A DNA stretch of 64,000 bases from Lichenostomus cassidix. Taxonomy: Eukaryota; Chordata; Aves; Passeriformes; Meliphagidae. Below, one piece after another: positions 38,720-50,990 of the stretch. The notes beneath the pieces were generated by a model. That model made no database searches. It was not told where the DNA came from and worked only from the letters and a program-made list of their open reading frames with translations. Within the stretch, counting starts at the first letter, position 1, and the number at the start of each line of letters is the position of its first letter. The position numbers and the translations under genes are program-made. Location: assembly GCA_008360975.2 (NCBI GenBank), contig CM039193.1:13072501-13136500 (forward strand), written 5' to 3'.

Positions 38720-40000
38720 CAGCACAAAACCTTACACAAAAGAGAAACCTGAATTAGCAAACTAGCTGTGGAGCACAAGACCCACCAAAAGTGAGTGTCT
38801 CCGAGAAGTTCAACAAGGAATCTCCTTTCTGCCATTCAGAAATGGAAAACATTACTTGAAATTCAAGCAGGCTGATTATGTTCTCTGCCCAGAAAATGTT
38901 TGGCTCAGGTGAAGCTGTCCAGACTGAAGCTAAGTGGCTTTTCTCTCCAGCTGTGGGGCAGCAGCAGCACACTTCAGGGTGCCTGGTTCTCCCTACCTGC
39001 TATTCTGCCCTTCAACACTCCCTTCTTTCATCTCTGAAAGCAAGCTGTGCACTCTGATTGTCTTTTTCTTCTTTGTATTGCTGAAATTTCTATCCTACAA
39101 GAAACTAAACTTGTAAACATCTATCAAGCAAGCAAGCTTTTGAATTTCTTCCCCTTGCAATTTAATAAAACAAGCTCAAAAATCAATACATGTAGAAACA
39201 ATCTTAAAACTCTAAGTGACTGAGGGTGTATTATGTTTGATACCCGAGATAAAATAAAACTTGAGTGATCACATATCACGCACCATAATAGCAATAAAGC
39301 AGACAGGATTATGGTAATTAAGAAGTAGGCAAATCAATAAAATATCTGTTATATTTTGGAAAGTCAGCAAGTAGCAGTTCTTTGAGTTTCTGACCTAAAG
39401 AAGTGTCTGATACATTTCTGTTGTTCTGGCATGATCTGTCTACAGCAAAGAGCTTTGTTGTGTGTTTAGCCTAGGGATGAATTACAGACAAATGCTAGAT
39501 TTCAGTGAGTTCATTGCAAAAAACAATTTCAAGAAACAAGTCAAAGCTCAACAAAAAAATAACAAGCTTCAAAAAAAGTTTGGTGTTTAGGGGGAAGGTG
39601 TCTTCTTTTTTCTTTTTAATTTGTTGAAGTACGACCTCAGTTGATTAATTTGTGTGCAAACTTGTGTGCATTTTTGACAGATATATAAATGTGAATTCCA
39701 TAAGAAAATTTAAAAAAAAAATCAATTGCAATTCAAAAGTTTTGTCTCAAGATATATTTGAAAGAGTAAGTTCCCTGCTGACTGCTGAAGCACAGATACA
39801 TGAGAAAAAGAAAGCACAAAGCTAAATTTTCCTGACAAGTTTTTTGTATTTGCTAGAGTTGAGGCACAACTGGCCCTGGGCTTCCTTCATTTGTGTTTGA
39901 TTCATGCCTCCATCCTGGAAATACAATTTGAAATTCAGATGACAGCATAAACTTCAACTGGTTCAGCAGAAAGCAAACAAACATCCAAAGAATTTAAAAC

Positions 40001-40019
40001 AAAAAAAAAAAAAAAAAAA
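40001..40019. repeat. Poly(A) tract, 19 A
   Basis: The longest homopolymer in the window. It sits in an A-rich context (ttaaaac before it) with no recognised element upstream. Confidence 0.9.
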
Positions 40020-40365
40020 CTTCTCAATTAGCACAGGGCAAATTTTCAGCCAAATGTTTCATTAAAAAATTGAAATTTTTTTCTCTTATTTTATACAACT
40101 CAAAATATTTCTTTCTTTCCATATAGGAAAGTAGATTTAAACAAACCCCTTTTTTCCACTTCTAAATAATACTTGACTCTTTGGTGTTGCTGATGCACAT
40201 TACTAACTCCTAAATGGCCCAAGGTGAGGCCAAAGTGGTTCAGCAACACACAAGCTCTGGGATGTTTGCTGAGACAACACTGAGATGATCAGTGAGATGA
40301 TTTTGGTGGACAATCCATTAGACAAGCACTCTATGTCACTGAGCCACTGCTCAGCACTAAAGCAT

Positions 40366-40489
40366 GAGGCCAGGCTGGACTGTGCTTGGGACAGCCTGCT
40401 CTGCTGGGAGGTGTCTCTGCCCAGAGCAGGGGGCTTGGGACTGGATGGGCTTTAAGGCTCCTTCCAGCCCAAACCACTCTGTGATGCTC
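40366..40489 (+). mobile_element. CR1 LINE 3'-end fragment (plus strand)
   Basis: This follows the CR1 3' tail in forward orientation: 'gaggccaggctggactg', 'gggaggtgtctctgccca', 'gcagggggcttgggactgg', 'ctttaaggctccttccagcc' and 'aaaccactctgtgatgct', the last being a decayed octamer end. It is about 124 bp and clearly diverged, so an old insertion. Confidence 0.85.
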
Positions 40490-41678
40490 TAAGACACAAC
40501 AGAAATGTGAAACACAAGACATAGGTGAGGCATGGTGTCAGTGTGATAAAAGCTGTCCAACCCTTGGTTTTGGCCCACAAGCAAAGGTTTGCCTCTTAAG
40601 TGATATTCTTGGAAAACAAACCATCTGTAAATCTGCTTAGGCTACTAAAAACTCGATGGTAGTGGTAATCATCCATCACTGGGTGATTCCCTGTGAAGAT
40701 CACAAGAAAGTTGTAACACAAACAGAATTAACAAGTCCCTTCAGAAGCAAACGCCTCCTCAGCACCATCACTTTACACACAAGGTATCTTTAAAGCCCTG
40801 AAACTGCCATCAGAAAAAACCACCATGGTCAGCCAGATAAGCAGTATTTAAGAAGATCTACAGTCTCCTGTGCTGATGAGAGAACAGTGGCTTCAGGACA
40901 TGACCCTTGTTTTTTCCAATAAGAGATAGGAGCCTTTATATTTATGAAAATAAATCAGGGACTCTATGCTGGGCTCTCACTCTTGCAAGAAAGTTATTCT
41001 CAGCTGTTCACAATAGAAGTATTAACATCATCCTCATAAACATTTAAGTCTGACAGTCTTAGAATGGTAGATTGAGAAATGTACATTGATTTCCACAGTT
41101 ATTTCTGTGTTGTCCATATTCAAGCCACTCTACTTATAGCCAGCTATGAATTTATTTTGTTAGAATTTACACAGATGCAGTAAAATTGCACATGCATGGG
41201 TGCACACACACCATGCCAGTTGGCAATAAACAACCCTTGCCTTTCCTTTGAGAGAGAAAAGCTTATACAAAAAAAGACAAAAATGACAGAGCAGAATAAG
41301 ATAAAGTTAAAAATCTTTACATTCAAGTATTTTAATATAATGAATATTCTTTTAAGAAGCCTAAAGATGAAAGTTAACATCCTCAAAGCAGAAATACAAA
41401 AGGGTAAGGGCAACACAATGTTGGGAACTGCACTAATAACTGTCATTTCATTATCATAATAAGTGAATTACTTACTTTCCATTAATTAATAAGCCATTTG
41501 TCCAACCAACCGTCAATAGACCATAGTGATGTGGCAGAGTACATCTATGTTTATGTTCCTATATATTTTCTCTCCCTGAATGTAGTCTCTATTATTCCAC
41601 CAAGGCAATTTGAAGGTAACATTTTCAGTATAAGTATCCATTAAAAAAATACACTAATAATGATGCAATATTTCACAT

Positions 41679-41709
41679 AAAAAAAAAAAACCCACACCAA
41701 AAAAAAAAA
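41679..41709. repeat. Two poly(A) runs separated by CCCACACC
   Basis: 12 A, then cccacacc, then 11 A. Confidence 0.85.
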
Positions 41710-42039
41710 TCAACCAGCTTTTCAAACATCTTTTCTGCTATATTTTTATATACAGGGATTTTGAATTTCCTTGCCTCAGTGCCACTCCTGTATTTTAAAA
41801 CCTTTCAATAGCTTGGATGATAAAGCCTATTTATCTCTTACCAAGATATGCAATTCCATCCTCAAAAACTTGAAAGAACATGAACTTTCTCAGAGCCCTT
41901 GAGCCACAAATTCCTTTGAATATTCTTTAAAAGGGTGAAAGAACTGATCTTGCACGGAAAAGACAAAGACCAAGAAAGCCACACCTAACATGGCACCGGA
42001 GCTGTACTGTTCCTGGGCTACACACAGCAACAAATTACT

Positions 42040-42260
42040 CTCTCAAAAGAAGAATGCAGGTCTTACATGAAGTGGAACAATTAATTTCACGCTTGTCAGC
42101 CCAGTCTCAATAGTGTGTTGATTTGAATCCGATATTTGTGGCGCACTACTGCGTGCAGCGGACAGTCCTGATGCCTCCTGAGCAGACATATTGCAATGAT
42201 GACTATCATTGTAAAACAATCCATCAATAAGAGTAATTACAGTATTGATCAAAATGGCTC
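42040..42260. other. Candidate conserved non-coding element (CpG-retaining)
   Basis: This AT-rich intron segment contains an unusual cluster of CpGs (ttcacgcttg, tggcgcactactgcgtgc, agcggacag) and developmental-enhancer-like words (taattaca, gatattt, caatgatgac). The minus strand is open for 70 codons but matches nothing I know. CpG retention in an otherwise CpG-poor intron hints at constraint. No alignment was possible, so this is a visual judgement. Confidence 0.3.
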
Positions 42261-42529
42261 CTTGTTTCGTATCAGAATCAATTCTCAGGAGTTGCCAGAA
42301 ACAGAAATATCTAATGGACTATTCCATCACTGCAGCAACTGAAACAGCTAATATTCTGGAAAGCTCTTAATAATTACTCATTGACTCTAAATTTCTGCTT
42401 CAGTGGTTAACTATACCCTGCTTACTGTTGCTTGAAAGTCAGTCGTAGTGGTTGAAATAAGATTCCAATGCAAATTTATAAAGTGCTAACATCTGCAAAA
42501 AAAATTCAAAACCACCTTATATAATTTCA

Positions 42530-42745
42530 CTGTGTTCTGCTAATCACAGAATCTAATTATTTTTCTTATTACATTGTTTCTGGGTGAGAAGCTGCATTTT
42601 GGATGCCGACAGCTTGTTTTACAGTGGCTGCTCTTACAGTACTCTACAATAGGCAGGGTGGAATTCATTATGGCCCAGATTGTAAACAATAGAAGGTATA
42701 ATACCATTAATGGCATATTTTTGTGTAAATGTCACTGAATTACAG
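42530..42745. other. Candidate conserved non-coding element
   Basis: A repeat-free stretch with mixed composition and words such as gctaatcacag, ctaattattttt, cattaatggcat and tgtaaacaata, the last a forkhead-like TGTAAACA. It ends close to the CR1 insertion at 42806. Visual judgement only. Confidence 0.25.
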
Positions 42746-42805
42746 ATGGTGCTTTGTGATACCAAAAGCTCTTAACGCTGCACTATAAACCCTAGAAGAC
42801 AGACA

Positions 42806-43371
42806 ATCATAGAATAGCTGAGGTTGGAAAATACCTTTAATGTCATCAAGCCCAACCATTAACCCAGCACTGCCCACGTCCCTCAGTGTCATATCTACAC
42901 ATCTTTTAAACACCTCCAGGGATGGGCTCCACCTTTTCCCTGGGCAGCCTGCTCCAGTGCTTTGCGGCCCTTTTGATGAAGAAGTTTTTCCTAATGTGCC
43001 ATCTAAACCTCCCATGGCACAACTTGAAGCCATTTCCTCTCATCCTGCCACTTGTTCCGTGAGAGAAGATAAAATAACCCCCAGCTGGCTGCAGCCTCCT
43101 GCCAGGTACTTGTAGAGAGCCATGAGGTCCCTCTGAGTTCCCTTTCCTTCAGGCTAAACACCCCCAGCTCCCTCATGACACTTGTGCTCCAGACCTTCAC
43201 CAGATCCCTCAGCAGAGCCTTCCTGCCCTCCAGCAAATCAACATTCCCACCCATGCTGGAGCCATCTGCAATTGACTGAGGCACCCTCAACCCCCTCTTT
43301 AGATCACTCATAAAGACATTAAACAGGGCTGGCCCCACTACACATCCCAGGAGTCTGCCCTCTACAAGTGT
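42806..43371 (-). mobile_element. CR1 LINE, 5'-truncated and internally deleted 3' end
   Basis: The plus strand starts with the reverse complement of the CR1 terminal octamer (catagaat at 42808-42815). It then follows the avian CR1 3' region: a 'gaggttgg' stretch, 'aacccagcactgcc', 'cctccagggatgg', 'ctgggcagcctgctccag' and 'caggctaaacacccccag'. In its second half the minus strand encodes the tail of the CR1 reverse transcriptase: a GPALFNVF block, a degraded active-site region (IADG where the family has F/YADD), then VDLLEGRKALLRDL. The frame then jumps straight into 3' untranslated sequence, because several hundred bases of normal CR1 between the LLEGRKAL region and the 3' part are missing. 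The copy is dead. CR1 does not normally leave target duplications and none is evident. Confidence 0.93.
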
Positions 43372-43439
43372 AAGATAGCAGATTTTCTTCCAATCTCTTC
43401 ATACATGTTTCTGTTTCATTTCAGATTTGTCTGTCCTCA

Positions 43440-43760
43440 CACCTAAACTGTCCCGCAAGGGAACTGCATGTAATTAAGACTATATTAAAATGCATTTGCA
43501 TGCTGATATAATCTTAAATTGCCAATAAAAACATGTTTAAATTAATAAACTGCCACATTACACAGGCACTGCAAGACACAGCATTATACCATTTCTAATA
43601 AAATACTTTTATATAAGACATTAGCATTATCATCAATTGGAAATCGCTAATATTTCCTCTGATGTTTGCTGAAGTAGCATTAATTACACTCACTTTCTTT
43701 TGGTATTCATGTACCATCAATGTAATTAATTTGGAGTTTACTGAAGTGTGAAATGTTCTG
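43440..43760. other. Candidate conserved non-coding element with octamer and homeobox-like sites
   Basis: It contains atgcatttgcatgctgat (overlapping POU octamer ATTTGCAT), gtaattaag, attaattacac and tgtaattaattt (TAATTA sites), and no recognisable repeat. It lies just beyond the 5' end of the CR1 copy, so together with 42040-42745 it may form one enhancer-like block split by that insertion. Visual judgement only. Confidence 0.27.
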
Positions 43761-46700
43761 CCTGATAATAGATTTCCCAGAACCTGATACAGCAGTCGAC
43801 CTTAAACATTCCACTTTTGCTCTGGCTAAACACAGGCTGAGTTCAATACTACACACCCTCAGTGGGAAACCAGCAGCATAGGAAATAACAACGATCTAGG
43901 AGATTTTTTAAAAATATTTTCCCAATAAATTTATCATAAATATTTGGGTATGTCAGATGAAAATGCAACCTGAAACATGAAAACAGAATGGTTGAGTTCT
44001 GACTGCAGAGTGAAGTTGCTTCAATTTAGTTTTAATTGCTAAGAGTATCTTTTGCAAATCCTTGAAGGTCTTAGAACCAGACTTAATATTATGGAACATT
44101 TTGAAGCAAGGATGCTTAGGGCAAAAGAAATGAAATTTTTCAGAGTAACAACAAGGAACAATTACTATATTAAATAACAGCCCATATTTAGTCTGTCATT
44201 GATAGTAATGAAGAAACTCCAGAAGCTTATATATGACCTGTTTAACACCCCACTGAAGTTGAGAAAATATTTCTTTTATACCCCTGTATGTTTAGGATCA
44301 AGGCTTATAATCCAGAGCTCTCCATTAACACCAACAGAGTGAGAACATCAAATAATTTAAGTCTTTAGATAGCTAAACATTTTTTCTCTATATTGTCTAT
44401 TTATACCCTCTAAGCTGTGCACTACATAATTCCATGTCACTAATACTGCCATGGTTTTTTTCCTCAAGGGGATTACATTTCCACACTAATGATATCATCA
44501 GAAAGTTTATCTACGCTCATCCAAGATGCTTTAATCTTTTCCTGGCTTAACAGCTGGCAAAGTCTGTCAAATGCACTATCTTAAAACTCTAGAAATCTTA
44601 GTGCATGAGCCACCTGACACTGCGGCTTTGACAGTTTTGTAAGTTTAATGACAAAAGAACTGCAGCAGCCAGATATTAGCAAACCACTTCTGACAAATAC
44701 TGACTTTTTAATGTGCACCAATGTATTTTAACCCCACCATCACAAGGATGAACAACCAGCAGTTTGTACTGTTACTGCACATCTTGCTTCCTTCCGAAAA
44801 GGAAAGCTTGGGAAGAGTTTCTCCAAATAGTGTGTCCAATATTTACAAAATCAAGATAAAAAGCTACCACCAGAAACCCAGAAAACAAAACCAGACAAAG
44901 CAGATTGCACACCTTGAGAGAAGAGGTGGTTCTCTTCCATCTTCTTGATACAAACATATTTATTCTGTGCAAAGAGCACAGAGAATAGCAGGACCAGCTA
45001 CTACAAGCCCAGGCTCCAGACACAGGAATAAAAGCAGCCAAAACAGAATTATTTATTCTGAAAATGCAAGTAAATTTTTATGACAATATGTCTTCAATAT
45101 ACTACAGTAAAGCATATTTGTGAGATAACTATAAATTATAGGTCACTTAGAACCTGCAAGAAAGCTCCCACAGAGGCAGATCTCCTTTCAATCTAATGCA
45201 TGGTCTGCACTCAGGGTATACATCCTTATGTCTTCATAATTTATAATTTTAATTCATCATAATATTATCTGGTTTAGAAACCTTCCTTGAGCAAGAGCTA
45301 TGCACAGCTGGTGAATGAAATGTCATAAAACCCTTGCCCTCTGAAAAGAGCTGACAGAGTGAAATAGCTGATGACGCCTGAGGTGCCTATGTGCCACATT
45401 AACACTGAACTGGTCCATTCTACTTCAACAAACCATGCTTTTAAAAAAGAAATTCTAAAATTCCAGCAAGATAGTTTGCTTGATATACAACAGGAAAAAA
45501 AGAAAGCACATCTCACTCCTCTGCATTGTTTATATCATTATCATTTAAAACTTCATATTAACATCATTAAAACGTTGACAGTGAAATTTATTATTGATAA
45601 AGACAGAAAATGTTATTAAGCAAGGAGAGAGAGAGTTTTAGTAATTTGCAATTATCACAACATTTTACTACGAGCATAAGCCACCTTCACTAAATAGTGT
45701 CAAAGGAATTCAGTCTGTTCCAAGAGATTTGAAGCGATTCTTTCTGCCATGGTGTTTTCAGTTTGGGCTCATTTCAAAAGACCAGGAAGCTTTGTAGGTA
45801 GTTGATGTTTGGAGACAATTTCCTAGTGTTAAAAGCTCCTGCTGGCCTGCAGTTCAGCAGAGCCAGCTTACACCAAGGTCTGTAAGCAGGTTACAAACCA
45901 CCTATTTACATTTTCCTACCTGAAGATTTTGCCAACAGAGCAATCGACAGCAACAGAAACTACCGAGCTCCTTCAAGCCTCCTGTAACACATCAAAGGAT
46001 TTGCTCTGACAAACTGCCACCTGCAGTCTGGGCACTGATATGCAGCATTTGTGACAAATGGCCAGAAAAATATTTAAGAATCCTTAGATATTTTGGACAG
46101 AATATTATTGCAATTTATTGTCTTAGTTCTATGGATCTCATTTTATAGATTCAGTTTCATATTATTGCTTTGGACAAGACAGACAATTTCAATTTTCTCT
46201 TCCCACAATATTTTGTTGATTTAGCCTTTGTTTAATGGCACAGTTCCTGTGGAGACATGCACACTTACACTGACTGCTGATTTGGATCTCGTGCTGACTA
46301 AACAACAGCTTATCACACACAGAAGAAAATCCACATCACTGCATGAATGCAGTTGGTAAAAACTGCTTCCTTGAGGTTTGAGACACACAACACAACTCTG
46401 TGTTGTAACAAACACATCGTGTTGTTACAGCAAGACAGGATGTGTGACACATCTATGCTCAGCCATGGCACAAACAACTTTCAAAAGTGAGAAATTTGCT
46501 GGCACTACAGCCGCAAGCGCTGCGAGACCCAACAGCTCTCTGACAACAAGCAGAGCAAAATTAACCTCTTGTAAAATGGGCATAAAAAACCACTTAAGGG
46601 AGATCTAAGTTGTGGTAAAAGGTTAAACACTTGGCACAGCAGATATAACACTGCTACATCAGGGTAAAAATACCTTCCCTGGTCTTGTTTCACATGTCCA

Positions 46701-47183
46701 GCTATACCAGAGAGGGACAAAGAGGCAAGAGAGTTTGAATGGATGATCAATATTCCAAGAAACCAGGAAATAAATGCCTGAATATTAAAAACTAATATAT
46801 TATTTAAACATACACAAATACTAAAATGCAATGCCACTAGCTTTTTACAGTAGCAACATTAAAGTCAGCAAAATGCACTGTATTTAAACTGTGCGTTTTT
46901 ACACAAACATTTACTGTTGCACGTATTACTCTTTCTCTCCATCAGAAACACAGAGATCAAAGGCTGAGCAGCTACTCTGTGTGTAAGTAACACATAGAAC
47001 ACACACAGAAACCTACTTATAATTGCATTTGAAATAAAAAACTATCTCTTAACCATTTGCAAGAGCTGAGGCTGCACACCTAATCAGCCAATTATTGGAA
47101 CCAGCATTAAGTTCTGTAGCATCTATGCTCCTGCCAGGCTGTTTGATGCAGTTTTGGCAGACTTAATAGAGATTTTAATACAC

Positions 47184-47196
47184 TTTTTTTTTTTTT
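47184..47196. repeat. Poly(T) tract, 13 T
   Basis: Uninterrupted T run. Confidence 0.85.
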
Positions 47197-48522
47197 CAAG
47201 TATATTTATATTAGCAAGTGCAAAGAAAGTTATATTGTTAAGAATTACTTGGTTTTTAAGGACTCTTACAGGTGCATGGAGCAAAGCTTGTTGGAAAAAC
47301 CTGCTGAATGGAGGAGATAGGAATATTTTTACCCTACCCATATGAAAATTACATAGAAGTGCATGCAGTGAATACAGTTGTCATGTATTGATCAAAGTTA
47401 CAAGAGACTGAAACCTATTAAAAGTTTTTATGCAGAAAAATGAAGAAGTTGTATAAGATTTTATTCTGCCCTAAAACATGTTAAACACCATCTTCTAGTT
47501 TCCCATTTCACAACAATTATTTTTAGGTTTTCAATACAAGAATTACTATAAAACACATTTTCCTCTTCCTAAACTGCCTGCTGAGATGATGTGTTTCCTC
47601 ATCTGTCAAGAATCTGATAAAAATGACAGCCTCAATTCATACAATTTCATTGGAACTACTGAAGTTTTGTATAAAATTTGGGCAAACCTGCTCATTCCAT
47701 AAATTACTCTCCAGTTATTAAGGCAGTTTATGTTTATGAATAAGGGGATCATAAAATCCAATTTAAGCAGAAAGATTCCAAGACATAACTTTAAAGTTTG
47801 TTTATATAAATACAAATTACTATTCAAGCCCCTTGTTCTACTGCTAAATGTCAATACAGTTTCAGTTTGGAAGTTTCACCTCTTCAGTGTACCTGCAATT
47901 TCAAAGCCATTTATACATTTCTGTCTAAGTTATATAATATTTCCCTCCTGTTTATAGTGCATTTGCAGTTTCAGAATGGTCCAGCTTTTTATGCAAGCAT
48001 TAACATTTCTTTTAATGCAAATATAAACCTGTGAGTCTAAGCAAAAATGCAGAATTACTGTTTTGCAAAAAAGGGCAACATACTTTTTTTCCTCCAATTG
48101 TTCTCAAATGTCACAGCATTTTGAAATTCATTTAAAAATACACAGGAGCAAATCCAATGAAGTTAAAATAGAAAATGTCTGCAAGTTTACAGTAATAGAT
48201 TTATCTTCATTCATTTTCTTACCACAATCAGCACAAAAATTTTAGAATTCAGGATAGCAGTAACTTATCAGTCATAGCCTGATATTCCACATTAACATTA
48301 ATGGCTTTTTTTTGAAACTTGTGAAATGTATTTGGAATTAAACAGGTTAGTCTCCAAAGTCAGCCACATCATGAGATATCTGTGTCCATCAAGGCTTTGT
48401 GCTTTATCATGATGTTCTTACTTTGCTCCTTTTGGTTAAAGGAGAGGTACATAAGGAAGCTGCAGTTCTCTGGAACTCAGACTTCACTGGGACCTGCAGT
48501 CCTGCTTGCTTTGACTTACAAG

Positions 48523-48546
48523 AGGAAAATAACAAGGAAAATAACA
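48523..48546. repeat. Perfect 12-bp tandem duplication
   Basis: The unit aggaaaataaca occurs twice head to tail without change, which suggests a recent small slippage duplication. Confidence 0.8.
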
Positions 48547-50501
48547 GTCTTCAGTAGAAATAGCTTGCAGCAGTTAACTGCTCTGCTTTTTATCCCTACA
48601 GTCACATGAAGCCTTTACAATTTTTAGTTTGAGAGAGGCTAACATTGTAATTCAGGATATATGTTGTGAATACTCGTGATAATGTCTTACACTTTTCCCT
48701 TTACGATATTAGAATAAACATATAACCTATTAACATCTATAAAATAATTTTCAATGCTCATTTTTAAGGCACCATAACTTATCTGAAGAAATTCAAGAGT
48801 TAGTTTGAGGCTGAATTACCTTGTCCTAAAACTGCTGTTGTTGGGGGTTCTTTTTAAGAAAAAGTACATTCCATTCGTCTTCTAATATGCACTTGCCACA
48901 AAGTAATTTTTCTTGTACATTGAATCAGAGTTGTTTGAAAGGAAAGAAATTAATATTTCTTTAAGACTGTGTATGCAACACTATTTGCAGCCATGTGAGA
49001 TGTGTCTGTGCTTCCAGAAGACTACAAGACTTGCTCATCCAAATGCCTCACTACACATGCAATCATACTATTTAAGGCATTTTACTCATTAAAGTCATTG
49101 CACTACCAAACTAATAGTAAATAAATTACATGCTTTAAGTTAAACACTAACAGGAATAGTTAGCCAGTGTACCTGGTGCTATGCTCTGGATGTACAAGTC
49201 TTATTCATCTTCTATACAAAATTGCCTCTGTGAAGAGAAAACTAATAATTGCTCACCATGACACAAAAGACATAGCTCTGCAGTGCCTTTAACTCTGATT
49301 ACATATGGATGTTTGCAGATCAAACAGGGGAGAGAGAGAATTAGACTAATTCAGTACTAAATTTAGCCTTCATCTGACATAGACAAATATGCTTTTTTCC
49401 CAGCATCATAGTATAGGACATGCCCAACAAAAGAACCTGTAAGCACTGCAAACTGAACCATGAATGGCAACAAAGCTTTGTCTGCAAAGTATTTTTAATC
49501 CTTCCATACCCAGAGCTTTATGTCATATAAGCTGTTCCCTCACATTTACTGTAAATCTCTCCAATTCCAGTTTTTCCCACATGTGCTACTATGAAGCATG
49601 CAAAAATGCAGATTAACTCAACTAGTTCAAAGACCATCACTTCTAAAGACATGCAAACAGTTTTGTTTGTTGTCATCCTCTTATCTTCAGAGTGTTCTCA
49701 GCCACACTGCCAAGATACATTCGCTTGTCGTTTCAGCCATTTATGATTTATCACTCTGACAAGTAAGAAATTCACTTGCAAGCCTCAGGACTGTAAACCA
49801 GAGAAGCTAAACTCAGGAATACCTGATCCAGGTGAAACTTTGCCTCACGTTGGTGAGGCAGCTGGTGTGCTGTGCCCACCCCTTATTACAGCCATCACAG
49901 TTATTTCATTCCTTCCTAGAGCTGCTGCAGTGTCCAGCTGTTCTTGCTCATGCTGTATTTAGACTGCAGATTTCTGGGGCTGCAATTGTCTTTTCGTGGC
50001 CCAGATGTAACCATACACAATTGACCTCTGAGATGTTCTAAAACAAAGATGTAAAATTTACTCAATAAAACACACAGAGTACAAGAAGTTTGATTTGCAT
50101 TCACTTTCAAATTTGCTGCCAGTATTGTTATTTATATTACAGAAGTTATAAAAACAATAGACTACTCAGTCCTAAATAAATTACTTTAGCTTGAGTCAAG
50201 AGGAGCTATCCCCTTCTTCTCCTTTCATTTTCAAAGGGAAATACAGATGTCAGTTGGGAAACAGAAGTGGAGTCTGGAGACAGTTCACAGTTTGAATTTT
50301 GACTTTTAAAAAATTCTGAAAATGCAAGAATTAAATGCTTTGCACTTTTAGGACACTATACCATTACTGAACTAATAATCTCCTGGGTATAAAGAGAAAA
50401 CAAAATCCAAGTCCGAGTAGGGGAAAAAGACAGCAACCCCTGAGTTTAGCTTGATCTTTCATATTAGAACTTCTACTGTTTGCTGCCAAAGCTGCTGATA
50501 T

Positions 50502-50546
50502 TCTCAAAGGACAAGAAATCAAATCTCAATCAATCTCAAAGGACAA
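50502..50546. repeat. Direct repeat of a 13-mer at 32-bp spacing
   Basis: tctcaaaggacaa occurs at 50502-50514 and again at 50534-50546. Between the copies there is partly repeated 'aatctcaatcaatctc'. This is probably a small local duplication. Confidence 0.7.
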
Positions 50547-50679
50547 TGTGCTAGTTTTCATTGAGATACTTCATGTTGATAACATGGGAAGAGCTTCTCC
50601 TTTCACTTCCTTGAATTATCAGAAGTGTTTTACTTTGTTACCTTCCCAAAATCCACCCTGGATGATGAACACTGCAGAA

Positions 50680-50990
50680 CTCTCAGGCAGTGGCTCTGAG
50701 ATCACCAAGAGCACCACTGCAGAGGGGTTGGGAGCACCTGGCGGGGAGCAGAGCAGCTGAAGAAGGGCAGGCAGACACCAGCTTGGCCCAGCAGGAGCAG
50801 CACAGCAGCTTTAATGCCCAGGTGAATTCCCACCCATCTGTTTCTCGAGGCTAATCACCTTCTCAAGCCACCCCATCCACCCAAAGATGAAATGCTCACA
50901 ACCACACAGCATCCAGATCCACCCATCCCCAAGGATGATCACAACTGGAAACACAAGGATCTGTGTGAGGCTTTATCTCCAAAAGGGAGC
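50680..50990. other. GC-richer segment, possibly an old LTR or other repeat
   Basis: It contains caccactgcagaggggttgg, cagcaggagcagcacagcag and many C-rich words (acccatctg, ccaccccatccaccc, ccacccatcccc). Composition changes sharply at both sides. I found no convincing TG...CA termini or target duplication. Confidence 0.3.

Noticed and set aside
42740..43338. Open frames of 91-111 codons on both strands
   Set aside because: They are parts of the CR1 copy. The minus-strand frame is reverse transcriptase tail followed by UTR read-through, not a host gene.
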